DNA of 64,000 nucleotides. Origin: Bacteroides caecimuris. GTDB lineage: Bacteria; Bacteroidota; Bacteroidia; Bacteroidales; Bacteroidaceae. Below, in pieces: positions 16,331 through 25,293 of this stretch; the stretch's first letter is position 1, and every line of letters starts with the position of its first letter. The notes beneath the pieces are model-generated. The model was not told the origin of the DNA, searched no databases, and was given only the letters and a program-made list of their open reading frames with translations. Location of the stretch: positions 3,286,001 to 3,350,000 of the forward strand of contig NZ_CP015401.2 of assembly GCF_001688725.2 (NCBI RefSeq), written 5' to 3'. Position numbers and translations under genes: made by a program.

Positions 16331-16624
16331 GTGAAAACTACCAATGAATATCTTACAAAAATTCGCCAATTCAAACAGCAGTTTGCCGAGAAATATGGAA
16401 TTATTTCTATCGGTATCTTTGGTTCTGTTGCCCGTGGAGAGCAACATGAAGAGAGCGATTTGGATGTTTTTGTTGAACTAAAAGATCCGGACCCTTTTAT
16501 TATGTTTGATATCAAAGAAGAACTGGAACGTATATGTAACTGCAAAATAGACCTCCTTCGTTTGCGTAAAAACCTCCGTTCACTTATTTCCCAAAGAATA
16601 GCAAGAGATGGAATATACGCTTAA
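16331..16624 (+). CDS. mntA: MntA-type nucleotidyltransferase antitoxin
   Basis: A 97-residue minimal nucleotidyltransferase starting at GTG 16331. The MNT motif GS-x10-DxD is exact: G31-S32, then D43 and D45; the third carboxylate is probably in CKIDLLRL. In type VII toxin-antitoxin pairs, MntA adenylylates the tyrosine of HepT and so silences it. It overlaps hepT by 17 bases. The GTG start is supported by AGGAGG eight bases upstream and by an in-frame TAG before it. Confidence 0.85.
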   Translation: MKTTNEYLTKIRQFKQQFAEKYGIISIGIFGSVARGEQHEESDLDVFVELKDPDPFIMFDIKEELERICNCKIDLLRLRKNLRSLISQRIARDGIYA

Positions 16625-16985
16625 AGAAGAAATCCAAGACAAGTTTCTCCAAATATCAGAATCAATATCTATCATTGAAGAAAGGTGTAAGAACATTCAG
16701 AATGTAGATGATTTTTTGTTATCACCTTGGGGAATGACCATCTTGGACGCATGCATCATGCGAATCCAAGTGATAGGAGAAACAATTAAAGCTGTTGACG
16801 ACAAAACACAAAAGAACTTTCTTAAAGATTATCCCCAAATCCCATGGGCAAAGGTTATTGGATTAAGAAATATCATTTCTCATGAATATGCCAACATTGA
16901 CTACGAGATTATCTGGGTAGTCATACAAAAACATCTTCCTCCTTTAAAAGAGACAGTTGAACAAATTATAAAAGACTTATCATAA
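16608..16985 (+). CDS. hepT: HepT-type RNase toxin
   Basis: A 125-residue all-alpha HEPN protein. The RX4HXY active-site motif is intact as R87, H92 and Y94 (RNIISHEY); this motif cleaves RNA, and its tyrosine is the target of MntA. Translation is coupled to mntA through a 17-base overlap. The stop codon overlaps the stop of the convergent DUF58 gene by 6 bases, leaving no room for a terminator. A role in phage defence or plasmid maintenance is possible, but this copy is chromosomal between housekeeping-type genes. Confidence 0.87.
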   Translation: MEYTLKEEIQDKFLQISESISIIEERCKNIQNVDDFLLSPWGMTILDACIMRIQVIGETIKAVDDKTQKNFLKDYPQIPWAKVIGLRNIISHEYANIDYEIIWVVIQKHLPPLKETVEQIIKDLS

Positions 16986-18290
16986 CAGTTGTCGTGACTT
17001 CATCTCCAGATACTTATTAATCACATCAATCGAAAGATTCTCCGGTGTAGTTAATAAAGAATAGATTCCATGTTGTTTCAAAGTAGATACAATCAGCCGC
17101 TTCTCATAAGCGAACTTTTCTGCAATCACGTGCCGATAATACCCTTCCGTATCTTTTGCCGGTTGAGCGATATATTCCTTCAAATCGGCATCTTCAAAAA
17201 AGACTACGAGCAAACGGTGTTGGCGGTTTAGTTGTTTCAGGTAAGATAATTGACGGTTCATTCCTCCTATACTCGAAAAGTTAGTATATAGTACCAGCAA
17301 GCTACGTTTACTGACATGTTTGTTCAAATGAACGCAAAGAGCCGAGAAGTCTGTCTCCCCAAAAGTGGTCTGCTGGCTATAAAGACTTTCCAGCAATGTC
17401 TGCATATATCCCGATTGCTTCGAAGCAGGCACAAAAGTATCAAAGTGTTCATCGAAAGTCACTAATCCGGCTTTATCTTCTTTCCGCATGGTAACATACG
17501 AAAGCACCAGCGAAGCATTAATTGCATAATCCAGCAAAGTCATTCCACCGAAAGCTTGCTGCATCACTCTACCTTTATCGATCACATTATAAATCTGCTG
17601 CGAGCGTTCGTCCTGGTACACATTCACCATAAGTTCATGCCGACGGGCACTTGCTTTCCAGTTAATCGTACGATAATCATCCCCCTTTACATACTCTTTA
17701 ATCTGCTCAAACTCCGTATGATGCCCAACCCGGCGAATACGTTTTATTCCCAGTTCTGTCAGATTATCACTTATTGCCAGCAATTCATATTGATGGAGCA
17801 TCAGATATGACGGGTACACTTTGATGTCCAAAGGTTCTGCACAAGTATAGCGCCGAGACACCAAACCAATTTTTCCGGTCACAAAAACTCTGATATGCCC
17901 GAAAGAATAAACACCACGATGAGTAGGTCGAAGACGATAAGTAACTGTTTTTCCCTCGTTTGCTCCAAGCTTCACCTGAAAGTCGACATCACGTTTCTGA
18001 AAGATAAAAGGTATCTCATCTATGATTTCTAAAGATACAGGATGCGGATAACTACTTTCTACCCGAATACTTACTTCATTTTCGTCGCCATTAGAGAAAC
18101 GGTCGGCACACTGGCGGAAAGCACGGATTCCACGAATACGATAAAGAGAATATACGTCTGCCAGTACCACCAAAAGCAAGACAAAGAGTGACCACTGCCC
18201 GATAACAAAGAACGGAGCAAAAACATATCCGCTACCCAACAACAGGATAACCAGGACAAGGGCAATATAAAAACGACGAGCTAGAAACAA
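16980..18290 (-). CDS. DUF58 domain membrane protein
   Basis: A 436-residue protein with two N-terminal membrane helices (about residues 8-50) and a beta-rich middle region. The DUF58 segment is typical (about 190-260, with the VKGDDYRTINWKASARR motif), followed by a von Willebrand A-like C-terminal region. It is the last gene of a minus-strand cluster with a MoxR ATPase, as in nearly all bacteria that carry this system. MoxR-DUF58 pairs are thought to act as chaperone-like modules for envelope or metal-cofactor maturation; the client here is unknown. Confidence 0.88.
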   Translation of the reverse strand: MFLARRFYIALVLVILLLGSGYVFAPFFVIGQWSLFVLLLVVLADVYSLYRIRGIRAFRQCADRFSNGDENEVSIRVESSYPHPVSLEIIDEIPFIFQKRDVDFQVKLGANEGKTVTYRLRPTHRGVYSFGHIRVFVTGKIGLVSRRYTCAEPLDIKVYPSYLMLHQYELLAISDNLTELGIKRIRRVGHHTEFEQIKEYVKGDDYRTINWKASARRHELMVNVYQDERSQQIYNVIDKGRVMQQAFGGMTLLDYAINASLVLSYVTMRKEDKAGLVTFDEHFDTFVPASKQSGYMQTLLESLYSQQTTFGETDFSALCVHLNKHVSKRSLLVLYTNFSSIGGMNRQLSYLKQLNRQHRLLVVFFEDADLKEYIAQPAKDTEGYYRHVIAEKFAYEKRLIVSTLKQHGIYSLLTTPENLSIDVINKYLEMKSRQLL

Positions 18291-18343
18291 ATGATTTATG
18301 ATTTATAATTTCTTGGGTTTACGATTTCTTTGGACTTATCTTT

Positions 18344-19318
18344 TCATTTTGGTACTTCCACTTTATCAATTAAGCGTTGCGTCACTTTCACTGGAGAATA
18401 GCCTTCCATTTCAGCTTCCGCAGTCAGGATCAGACGGTGCTGAAGTACATAAGGAGCTACAAACTTGATATCTTCCGGTGTCACAAAATCACGTCCCTGC
18501 AAAAGAGCATACGCTTTCGACGATTGCAGCATGGCTACAGATGCACGTGGAGAAGCTCCCAAATATACAGCTTTGCTGGTACGAGTCTGCTGTACAATCA
18601 ATGCGATATATTGGAGCAACGTGCGGTCTACAAATACCTGATTCATGAAAGCACGGAGCGACAGCAGTTCTTCTTTGGTAATAGCAGGAACGATGTCGTC
18701 CAACTTCACCAATGCGGCATTGGTATGATGACGTTCCAGGATATTCACTTCCTCTTCCAATGAAGGATAATCCATCGTTATCTTCATCAGGAAACGGTCG
18801 AGCTGTGCTTCGGGAAGTTTGTATGTTCCCTCCTGCTCTACCGGATTCTGGGTAGCCAAAATCGTATAAAGATTTCCCATCCGGTGAGTCGTTCCATCAA
18901 TACTGATCTGGCGCTCTTCCATTACCTCAAACAAGGCAGCCTGTGTCTTGGCAGGAGCACGGTTGATTTCATCGACCAATACAATATCCGCAAAAATCGG
19001 TCCCTGATGAAAATCAAAACCATTGGTTTTCATATTAAACACAGTCGTACCTAATACGTCACTCGGCATTAAGTCCGGAGTGAACTGGACACGACTGAAG
19101 TCTGCATCAATCAGCCGAGCTGTCAAACGTGCCAACAGTGTCTTCGCAACTCCCGGAACACCTTCTATCAATACGTGTCCATTCGCCAAAATCGCTGTCA
19201 GTACCAAATCCACTGTCTGCTCCTGTCCTACTATGACGGAAGCAATCCGGTCTTTCAACTCTTGTATCTTCTCGGAAAAGAGAGTTAAATCTACTCGCTG
19301 TTCTGTATTCTCTTCCAT
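18344..19318 (-). CDS. MoxR-type AAA+ ATPase
   Basis: A 324-residue AAA_3 ATPase. Walker A is GVPGVAKT (about residues 54-61), Walker B is LVDEINRA, sensor 1 is in ATQNPVEQEG, and the arginine-bearing LPEAQLDRFLMK segment follows. A C-terminal lid carries GASPRASVAML. It is cytoplasmic and expected to act on the neighbouring DUF58 and membrane proteins. The spacing to the DUF58 gene is 53 bases and to the DUF4350 gene 11 bases, so all are one operon. Confidence 0.92.
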   Translation of the reverse strand: MEENTEQRVDLTLFSEKIQELKDRIASVIVGQEQTVDLVLTAILANGHVLIEGVPGVAKTLLARLTARLIDADFSRVQFTPDLMPSDVLGTTVFNMKTNGFDFHQGPIFADIVLVDEINRAPAKTQAALFEVMEERQISIDGTTHRMGNLYTILATQNPVEQEGTYKLPEAQLDRFLMKITMDYPSLEEEVNILERHHTNAALVKLDDIVPAITKEELLSLRAFMNQVFVDRTLLQYIALIVQQTRTSKAVYLGASPRASVAMLQSSKAYALLQGRDFVTPEDIKFVAPYVLQHRLILTAEAEMEGYSPVKVTQRLIDKVEVPK

Positions 19319-19329
19319 AAATTTCTTCT

Positions 19330-20616
19330 TTAGATATGATGGATTATTTCATTCATTTTATCGATATATACCTTCATCTGCTCCGCATCAATAACACGTC
19401 CTCCGTAAATCACGGGTCTGACTTCGCAGATAAATTTAGCAATCTCTTCGGCATCCATTCCGGTTTTCCGGGCAATCCGGTGGAAAGAGCGTTCATCGTC
19501 GGCCACTTCCTCAATATCCACCTGAATCTCTCTCCGCAGTTCTTCGGCCAAATAGGAAAACTTCTTGCGAACTAAATCCGCATGGTCTTTCTTCTGAAAG
19601 TAAAGCGTTCCTATCAGTTCGGTAAATTCAAGAGATTTATTCGCCGGCTCGTGCATAACAGGGATCACCCGTTGCCGCCTCTTCGCTGTGAATATCATAA
19701 AGAGTATGATGGTAATTATCGTCAGATACAAAGCCCAACGAAGCGGTTCATGTGCCAGAAAATAACGGAAAGGTGATTGCTGCACCTGCGCCGTTTCTTT
19801 CATGTACCCCTCCGTGCGAACGATAGGAAGCTTTCCCATCTGCGACAACAAACGGAAGATATAGGTTGCATTCTTGCCATCCAACATTCCGTAATTGGTA
19901 AAAATCAAAGGAGTGGAAACTAAAATAACTTCTCCTTTCTCCCACCGACGGGACATCGCTACAGGCATATAAACAAGACTATCCGTTGTCAACGAATCCA
20001 CTTCTGTTTCATACCGGAACTCATTCGACTCAAAAACTCTTTGTGCCAACACCCTTTGTGCCAACACCCTTTCCGGGAGTGAATCTCCCCAAAAATAAGA
20101 GGAACACAACTGGGGATAAAAATAGAAAGTCTGACGAGGATAAACCGTCGAATCTCCTATCCAATGCAAGCTATCCTTTTTCAAAAATGAAGTTGCATAT
20201 TTCTTCAAAGCCATCGGACTGAAGTAAGAACAGTAAGACCTGAACCGCAAAGTATCTTCCAAATATCTGCCGAACAAGGTACTCACCAACATGATCTTAT
20301 CTCCGCGTTCCGCCATTTTCAACAGAGCGTTTACATCGACGTCCGACAATCGCAAATTATCAGAGATAACCAATATACCTCTGCGCTGCGTCGTATCTTC
20401 CTGTTCCAATTGATAGAGGCTTTTCCTCGAAAAAGTGTAGCCCTGTGGCAAAGAAGAAGACAATACGCTATCGAATACTGCACATCCGAAAGGTTGCTCG
20501 TCATAATGACTGAAAGTGGGCTTCCACACAAAATTCTTCGGCAAATGATATTCTATTGCAAACATGATGGATAGAAAAGCGACAATAAAGACAATGAACC
20601 AGCGACTTCCTTTCAT
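19330..20616 (-). CDS. DUF4350 domain membrane protein
   Basis: A 428-residue protein with an N-terminal membrane helix, a periplasmic DUF4350 domain (about residues 30-270), a second membrane helix near residues 290-310, and a cytoplasmic C-terminal part. It contains a perfect 5-residue tandem (LAQRV twice) caused by a 15-base DNA repeat at 20041-20073. It overlaps the DUF4129 gene by 4 bases. The function is unknown; it is a regular member of the MoxR-DUF58 cluster in Bacteroidota. Confidence 0.82.
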   Translation of the reverse strand: MKGSRWFIVFIVAFLSIMFAIEYHLPKNFVWKPTFSHYDEQPFGCAVFDSVLSSSLPQGYTFSRKSLYQLEQEDTTQRRGILVISDNLRLSDVDVNALLKMAERGDKIMLVSTLFGRYLEDTLRFRSYCSYFSPMALKKYATSFLKKDSLHWIGDSTVYPRQTFYFYPQLCSSYFWGDSLPERVLAQRVLAQRVFESNEFRYETEVDSLTTDSLVYMPVAMSRRWEKGEVILVSTPLIFTNYGMLDGKNATYIFRLLSQMGKLPIVRTEGYMKETAQVQQSPFRYFLAHEPLRWALYLTIITIILFMIFTAKRRQRVIPVMHEPANKSLEFTELIGTLYFQKKDHADLVRKKFSYLAEELRREIQVDIEEVADDERSFHRIARKTGMDAEEIAKFICEVRPVIYGGRVIDAEQMKVYIDKMNEIIHHI

Positions 20617-21230
20617 AAGACGCCTCCTTTCCCTATTTCTTCCTGCAAGATCTGCATTGCCCGGAAGAGTTCTTCCGTCGCCTCAAAGTTGCCATAACGT
20701 ACCCTCAGGAAATGATTGGTCAGTTGCCTGAAAGCCGGTAGCCGGACTTCATTGATATACTGGGTAGGCGTTTTATAAAGTTGCCAGTCAATACGTTCAG
20801 CATCACTAAGTTGTTTCAAAGTTTGCAGATAAAGCAGACGTATTGCTTCCCGGTAATTCTGACGGGAAAGCGCTTCCGCAATCCCTCCCGGAAAATCCAC
20901 ACCGTAAATGGTGTCCTCTTCAACTGTATAAGGCAACGCATTTTTATGCGAGGTCATAAACAATTCCGGGCGTTTCCGGTAGACAAACCAAACAATCAGC
21001 AACAAAAGAAGAATGGCAATACATACCAGGATAAGCCCTGAATACTCTTCAGCAAAATGACTGCCGAATATTTTGCGCAACAACTCCCCAAACTGCCGAC
21101 TGATCCACTCAAAGACATTCATCTCCGGAGTAATCAGTTCACGGTTATAGTTGTATGCCGAATCAGACTGCCAGAGGGCAATCTGCACCGTATCACAGAC
21201 TAGTGTATCAGCCGGGGAAGTGAGATTCAT
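20613..21230 (-). CDS. DUF4129 domain membrane protein
   Basis: A 205-residue protein with one central membrane helix (about residues 66-86, LILVCIAILLLLLIVWFVY) and a C-terminal DUF4129 domain (about 105-200, with EALSRQNYREAIRLLYLQTLKQL). The C-terminal domain faces the cytoplasm by the positive charges after the helix. It overlaps the DUF4350 gene by 4 bases and follows the membrane-protein gene by 16 bases. It is a standard partner of MoxR-DUF58 clusters. Confidence 0.82.
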   Translation of the reverse strand: MNLTSPADTLVCDTVQIALWQSDSAYNYNRELITPEMNVFEWISRQFGELLRKIFGSHFAEEYSGLILVCIAILLLLLIVWFVYRKRPELFMTSHKNALPYTVEEDTIYGVDFPGGIAEALSRQNYREAIRLLYLQTLKQLSDAERIDWQLYKTPTQYINEVRLPAFRQLTNHFLRVRYGNFEATEELFRAMQILQEEIGKGGVL

Positions 21231-21246
21231 CTAGTGGAGGTTCGTT

Positions 21247-22185
21247 TTAGAGTTTATCAAAATTGTCAATATCACTTTCTACCGTTATGCTGTCTACCAC
21301 TTCCGATGCATGGCCATACTGATAAACCAGACCGACGATACCGAATATAGCCGATAAGTAAGAACCATACAACATCAGAATAGAGAACAAATATTGCGCA
21401 AAGTTCAGTCCGACTGATGAAGAGGTCGCACCTCCGTCACTCATCGTAAAGATCATTTTTACAATATAGATCACATACCAAGGTATAGAAACGATTCCTT
21501 GTAACACACTGGCAATAATCCCCATCACAATTAAAATTAGAAAGACGCCTCCCCAGGTAGCGAATCCCAACCGGAATGTTTTTGCAAATGCCTTACCCAA
21601 CGAAATGTCTTCAAATAAGTAGATGGGAGCCATTAATGCCAAAGGAACCATAAACGCGAATAAAAGCGGGATGGTCAGAATGAGTGTGAAAGGTGTCAAT
21701 ACAGCCAATAAGACAATAAAGATCACCGCAAAGATGAATAAAAAGCCGCAGGCGATCCCCATCAAAAACAGTCTTTTAATATTACGGAGTAACAACGATT
21801 TTATATCGCCGAATACAACCCCGTTCAGGCGTTCTTCCCGTTCATTATACAATCGTACCATCGCATAAATCAAGGAAGTCATCAACAAAGCTCCCAAACA
21901 TGAAAAAAAGACAACTCCTGCATAATTGAGTGCAAACGAAGGTCCCAAAGCAGCTAAAGGATTATCACTTATTCCTCCGGACGTCTGCATAGCAGTAAGA
22001 TCTGTCATACTTCCCATTAAACCGCTAAAGTTTGCAGCTTGAATTAAGCATATAGGGAGTATCAGATAAGTTGAATACTTAAACAATTGTTTCCAATTCT
22101 CTTTTATAAAATCAAAAGAAGCGTTCAACTTCTCACCGAAAGGACGTTTCACATACATCGCAATCTTAGGTTTCTGTGATTCCAT
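21247..22185 (-). CDS. Multi-pass membrane protein of the MoxR cluster, unknown function
   Basis: A 312-residue protein with about six to seven hydrophobic segments (for example around residues 36-55, 88-110, 140-185, 210-235 and 265-290) and no catalytic motif I recognise. It resembles the membrane proteins usually placed between SpoIIM-like and DUF4129 genes in Bacteroidota. Its start overlaps the end of the SpoIIM-like gene by 20 bases. The role is probably structural within the membrane module. Confidence 0.65.
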   Translation of the reverse strand: MESQKPKIAMYVKRPFGEKLNASFDFIKENWKQLFKYSTYLILPICLIQAANFSGLMGSMTDLTAMQTSGGISDNPLAALGPSFALNYAGVVFFSCLGALLMTSLIYAMVRLYNEREERLNGVVFGDIKSLLLRNIKRLFLMGIACGFLFIFAVIFIVLLAVLTPFTLILTIPLLFAFMVPLALMAPIYLFEDISLGKAFAKTFRLGFATWGGVFLILIVMGIIASVLQGIVSIPWYVIYIVKMIFTMSDGGATSSSVGLNFAQYLFSILMLYGSYLSAIFGIVGLVYQYGHASEVVDSITVESDIDNFDKL

Positions 22186-23137
22186 GTTTTTTTCTATTTG
22201 GTAAATAAATATAGTAGAATATAATAAATGCCAGAGAAGTGAATATCACGCCAAGTCTCAACACATCGGGAAGCTCTGTGTGCCGGGTAAGAAAACCTTC
22301 TATAAAGCCTGCCATAATGAACACCGGAACAGTGCCGATCACTATTTTCAAGCCTCGCTTCGCTCCTCTTCTGAAAGATTCCAAGCGGGAATAGGTGCTG
22401 GGGAACAACCAGCCGTTGCCCAAAGCCAATCCGGCGGCACCGGCCACGATAATCGCCCAGATTTCAAGCGTTCCGTGCAACCAGATGGCAAGACTGGATT
22501 CCCACAACAAATCGTGTTGATAAAAGAATGTTTGAAAAGCTCCTACCATGATACCATTGGAGAGAAGCATATACCCTGTTCCAAAACTAGTCAGCAATCC
22601 CATTGCAAAGCAGTTGAAAGAGACCATCACGTTATTAAGTGTAATGCCCAAGAACATCGGTACTTCGGAAGAACCATTATATACGGCCATCGGCTCCCCA
22701 TTGGCAATATTGTCGAGTGTCATATCCACATAACCGTTTCCCAATATCAGCCGGACAAAATCCGGGTCATTCGCTGCTGATAATACGCCGATTAATGCGC
22801 TGGCAACAAAAATCAAAAAGGAGGTCAGCAATTCGCGCCGTGCATCGTGCATGGTTCGTGGCACTTCCTGTGTCCAGAAGGTAATAATCCGTGTCCACTT
22901 CTCGCGTTTATTGCGGTAGATTTCGTTGTGCAACGCTGAAGCCAGATTATTCAGATAAATAGTAATACGGGAAGTTGGGAAATGTGTTTGGGCAAATGCC
23001 AGGTCAGCTGTCAAGTCCGTATACGCATCGGCTAGTTGGTCGGGGGACAGACTTGCCGCCCGCTCCACAACTTTCTCTGTCTCCTTCCATTTTTCAATGT
23101 TCCGACGAATAAACGTTACTTCTTTCATGCTTTTCAA
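22166..23137 (-). CDS. Stage II sporulation protein M-like membrane protein
   Basis: A 323-residue SpoIIM-family protein. The N-terminal soluble part is helical (about residues 1-95) and the membrane part (about 100-310) carries the family segments SFNCFAMGLLTSFGTGYMLLSNGIM and WLHGTLEIWAIIVAGAAGL. Bacteroides does not sporulate; members outside sporulating bacteria are linked with MoxR-DUF58 clusters, as here. It is the first gene of the minus-strand operon. The start could also be the Met three codons on (23128). Confidence 0.87.
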   Translation of the reverse strand: MKSMKEVTFIRRNIEKWKETEKVVERAASLSPDQLADAYTDLTADLAFAQTHFPTSRITIYLNNLASALHNEIYRNKREKWTRIITFWTQEVPRTMHDARRELLTSFLIFVASALIGVLSAANDPDFVRLILGNGYVDMTLDNIANGEPMAVYNGSSEVPMFLGITLNNVMVSFNCFAMGLLTSFGTGYMLLSNGIMVGAFQTFFYQHDLLWESSLAIWLHGTLEIWAIIVAGAAGLALGNGWLFPSTYSRLESFRRGAKRGLKIVIGTVPVFIMAGFIEGFLTRHTELPDVLRLGVIFTSLAFIIFYYIYLPNRKKHGITET

Positions 23138-23191
23138 TAGATTTCGGATAAGTTTTGTCCGAAACCGGAAGCAAAAATAAGAGAATTATGA

Positions 23192-23199
23192 TATATTTG
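23192..23199 (+). promoter_or_regulatory. -7 box for the RDD gene
   Basis: TATATTTG, 30 bases before ATG 23230. It lies inside the longer possible reading frame that begins at 23155, which rules that start out. Confidence 0.6.
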
Positions 23200-23229
23200 C
23201 AACGGAATCCTAAAAATGTTTATCCTGAA

Positions 23230-23955
23230 ATGGCAGAATCTACGATAATAACCGGACAATTCGTTCGTATCAGCCAAACGCCCGCCAGTATCGGCGAACG
23301 ACTGATGGCTTTAATCATCGATTATTTTCTGATCGGGCTTTACATCTTGTCCACAGCTACGCTCTTGTCCAAATTAAGTTTGCCGTCAGGATTCAGTTTG
23401 TTCTTTTTTCTGTGCGTCGTTTATTTACCGGTTCTCGGTTATTCTTTTCTTTGTGAGATGTTCAATCACGGACAAAGCTTTGGCAAAAAACTCATCAATA
23501 TCCGTGTCGTAAAAGTAGACGGTTCTACTCCTAGCATCGGCTCTTATCTGTTACGGTGGCTTCTTTTCTCAATTGATGGTCCCATCACAAGCGGTCTTGG
23601 ACTTCTGGTCGTTTTATTGAATAAGAACAATCAACGATTAGGAGATCTGGCTGCCGGTACGATGGTGATTAAAGAGAAAAACTATCGCAAGATACATGTC
23701 AGCCTAGATGAATTCGATTATCTGACCCAAAATTATCATCCGGTATATCCGCAGTCGGCAGATCTATCTCTCGAACAAGTGAATGTTATTACCCGGACTT
23801 TGGAATCAGGTGAGAAAGACCGGGCAAGACGTATCACGGCACTTGCCAAGAAAGTACAGAAATTACTTTCCGTTACTCCTCGTGACGATAATCAGGAAAA
23901 ATTTCTTCAGACTGTACTTCGCGATTATCAGTATTATGCATTGGAAGAAATATAG
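23230..23955 (+). CDS. RDD family membrane protein
   Basis: A 241-residue protein with the RDD core (about residues 15-150): the arginine in GERLMALIIDYF, GQSFGKKLINIRVVKVDG, and NQRLGDLAAGTMVIK. It has three or four membrane helices and a soluble helical C-terminus of about 80 residues. I chose the ATG at 23230 because a -7 box lies at 23192-23199. It is divergent from the SpoIIM-MoxR-DUF58 operon and is a standard neighbour of it. The transported or bound partner is unknown. Confidence 0.82.
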   Translation: MAESTIITGQFVRISQTPASIGERLMALIIDYFLIGLYILSTATLLSKLSLPSGFSLFFFLCVVYLPVLGYSFLCEMFNHGQSFGKKLINIRVVKVDGSTPSIGSYLLRWLLFSIDGPITSGLGLLVVLLNKNNQRLGDLAAGTMVIKEKNYRKIHVSLDEFDYLTQNYHPVYPQSADLSLEQVNVITRTLESGEKDRARRITALAKKVQKLLSVTPRDDNQEKFLQTVLRDYQYYALEEI

Positions 23956-24179
23956 GGTCCCAGGAAAGATTTATAACTTCATTTCTCATATTCTCATCAT
24001 TTTTCATCAAATATCACATTATCTTAGTATCTTCATTCATTTCTCATAACCAGATACCTACTAGTCTATTATCAATCTATTCTCATTTTACATGACGTCC
24101 TGCTATCTCCTTCACGTAAGCAACTGCTGAATCACTTGTGTTCCACTTGATAATGCCACATTTTTGAACGAACATCATA

Positions 24180-24270
24180 ATCGTTCCACTCCAATGCACA
24201 GGTCTGTTCACTAGAGTGGAAGGATCTGTCTACTAGAGTGAAAAGAACCGTTCACTCTAGTGGAACGAAT
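24180..24270. repeat. Array of alternating palindromic words (core ACTAGAGT/ACTCTAGT)
   Basis: The core ACTAGAGT occurs at 24210-24217 and 24232-24239, and its reverse complement ACTCTAGT at 24254-24261. They sit within larger words such as GTTCACTAGAGTGGA and GTTCACTCTAGTGGAAC, and a half word GTTCCACT is at 24183-24190. The repeats alternate in orientation with 14-15 base spacing. I do not recognise a named family. Confidence 0.65.
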
Positions 24271-24470
24271 AGGATGTTGATTCGACAATAAACGAATAAA
24301 GACAAGATGTACTAAGGATACCAGTACATAACATACCAATAACCATTAAATGGAAAATAGAGTTATGTAATTTGAAGTTTAAATCCTCCACAAGGAAAAG
24401 AAGAATAAGAGCCTGGTTATCATTCACAGGTAGCTATGTATACATATACTTTATATATTTTTCTATCAAC

Positions 24471-24513
24471 AAAAAAAGAGATATACTTATTTACAAAGTA
24501 TACCTCCTTTTTT
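24471..24513 (-). terminator. Terminator of the dnaE/trxA-side operon
   Basis: Bases 24471-24488 pair with 24496-24513 over 18 positions, allowing two G-U pairs, with a 7-base loop. Read on the minus strand the stem ends in a T7 tract. It lies 30 bases past the stop of the small acidic gene at 24544. Confidence 0.8.
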
Positions 24514-24543
24514 GATTTTATCTACAATGAGACCGTACATCGT

Positions 24544-24879
24544 TTAGTCCACCTGACCCAGAGAGTTTCCGTATTCCATTTCTCCCTGAACCACAAAGAG
24601 GACTTCTTCAGGATCGTATTCTCCCATTTCATCCTTTTTGGCTTCCTTTACAATGTAAGCCACAACCTCTTCCAAATCGATGTTAACATAACCGTCTTCA
24701 TCGGGTTGAGCGTCAAGAATGCCACTTTCAGAGTAATACTCGTCGATTAAATCGAGAAAATAATACAATTCATCGTCCGAGAACTTCTCTTTCAGTTCTT
24801 GAGGCAGATAGTTTTTGATAAACTCGATGGTCTTTTCGTCATCGGCATCTGCTAATAAAAAATCGTCTTCCAGTCCCAT
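24544..24879 (-). CDS. Small acidic protein, unknown function
   Basis: A 111-residue, strongly acidic protein (MGLEDDFLLADADDEKT onward), predicted mostly helical, with no signal or membrane segment. It looks like a conserved Bacteroidales family but I know of no function. It follows trxA by 40 bases on the same strand and ends at a strong terminator, so it belongs to the dnaE-trxA transcription unit. The position suggests a housekeeping role. Confidence 0.7.
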   Translation of the reverse strand: MGLEDDFLLADADDEKTIEFIKNYLPQELKEKFSDDELYYFLDLIDEYYSESGILDAQPDEDGYVNIDLEEVVAYIVKEAKKDEMGEYDPEEVLFVVQGEMEYGNSLGQVD

Positions 24880-24919
24880 TTTTTTTAAATATTAAGTGAT
24901 AAGTATTAAGCATTATCGA

Positions 24920-25234
24920 CTATAAAAGCTTCTTCACCTTTTCTGCGAATACCGGTTTGCCAACTGCACCTACCTGTTTGTCTACTATTTCACCGTTCTT
25001 GAAAAACAATACAGTAGGAATATTACGGATACCATATTCAGCAGCCATATCACCATTTTCGTCTACATCGCACTTACCGATGATTACTTGTCCTTCAAAC
25101 TCCGCAGCCAATTCTTCAATGATAGGAGCCACCATCTTACAAGGGCCACACCAAGGAGCCCAAAAATCTACAACAACCGGTTTTCCTTCTGCAAGAACCT
25201 CTTTATAGTTGCTGTCTGTAATTTCTAAAGCCAT
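24920..25234 (-). CDS. trxA: Thioredoxin
   Basis: A 104-residue cytoplasmic thioredoxin. The active site WCGPC is at residues 28-32 with the redox pair C29 and C32, D23 is the buried aspartate, and the cis-proline is in NIPTVLFF. It reduces protein disulfides using thioredoxin reductase. It lies 59 bases after dnaE on the same strand. Length and motifs match E. coli TrxA. Confidence 0.95.
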   Translation of the reverse strand: MALEITDSNYKEVLAEGKPVVVDFWAPWCGPCKMVAPIIEELAAEFEGQVIIGKCDVDENGDMAAEYGIRNIPTVLFFKNGEIVDKQVGAVGKPVFAEKVKKLL

Positions 25235-25293
25235 TTTTTTAAGTATTAATTGTTAAATGTTATTTCGTTAGCTTATTCTCGCCACAAATATAA

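Larger units (their letters stand above)
23956..24543. other. 588-base intergenic region with palindromic array and terminator
   Basis: No gene is supported here. It contains the palindromic word array at 24180-24270 and a hairpin terminator at 24471-24513, each listed separately. The rest (23956-24170 and 24271-24470) is AT-rich with many ATTCTCAT-like repeats just after the RDD gene (23975-24085, TTTCTCAT/ATTCTCAT) and shows no coding pattern. Confidence 0.6.

Noticed and set aside
20041-20073. Tandem 15-base repeat in the DUF4350 gene
   Set aside because: It adds only five residues and keeps the frame; it is probably a simple slippage event without wider meaning.
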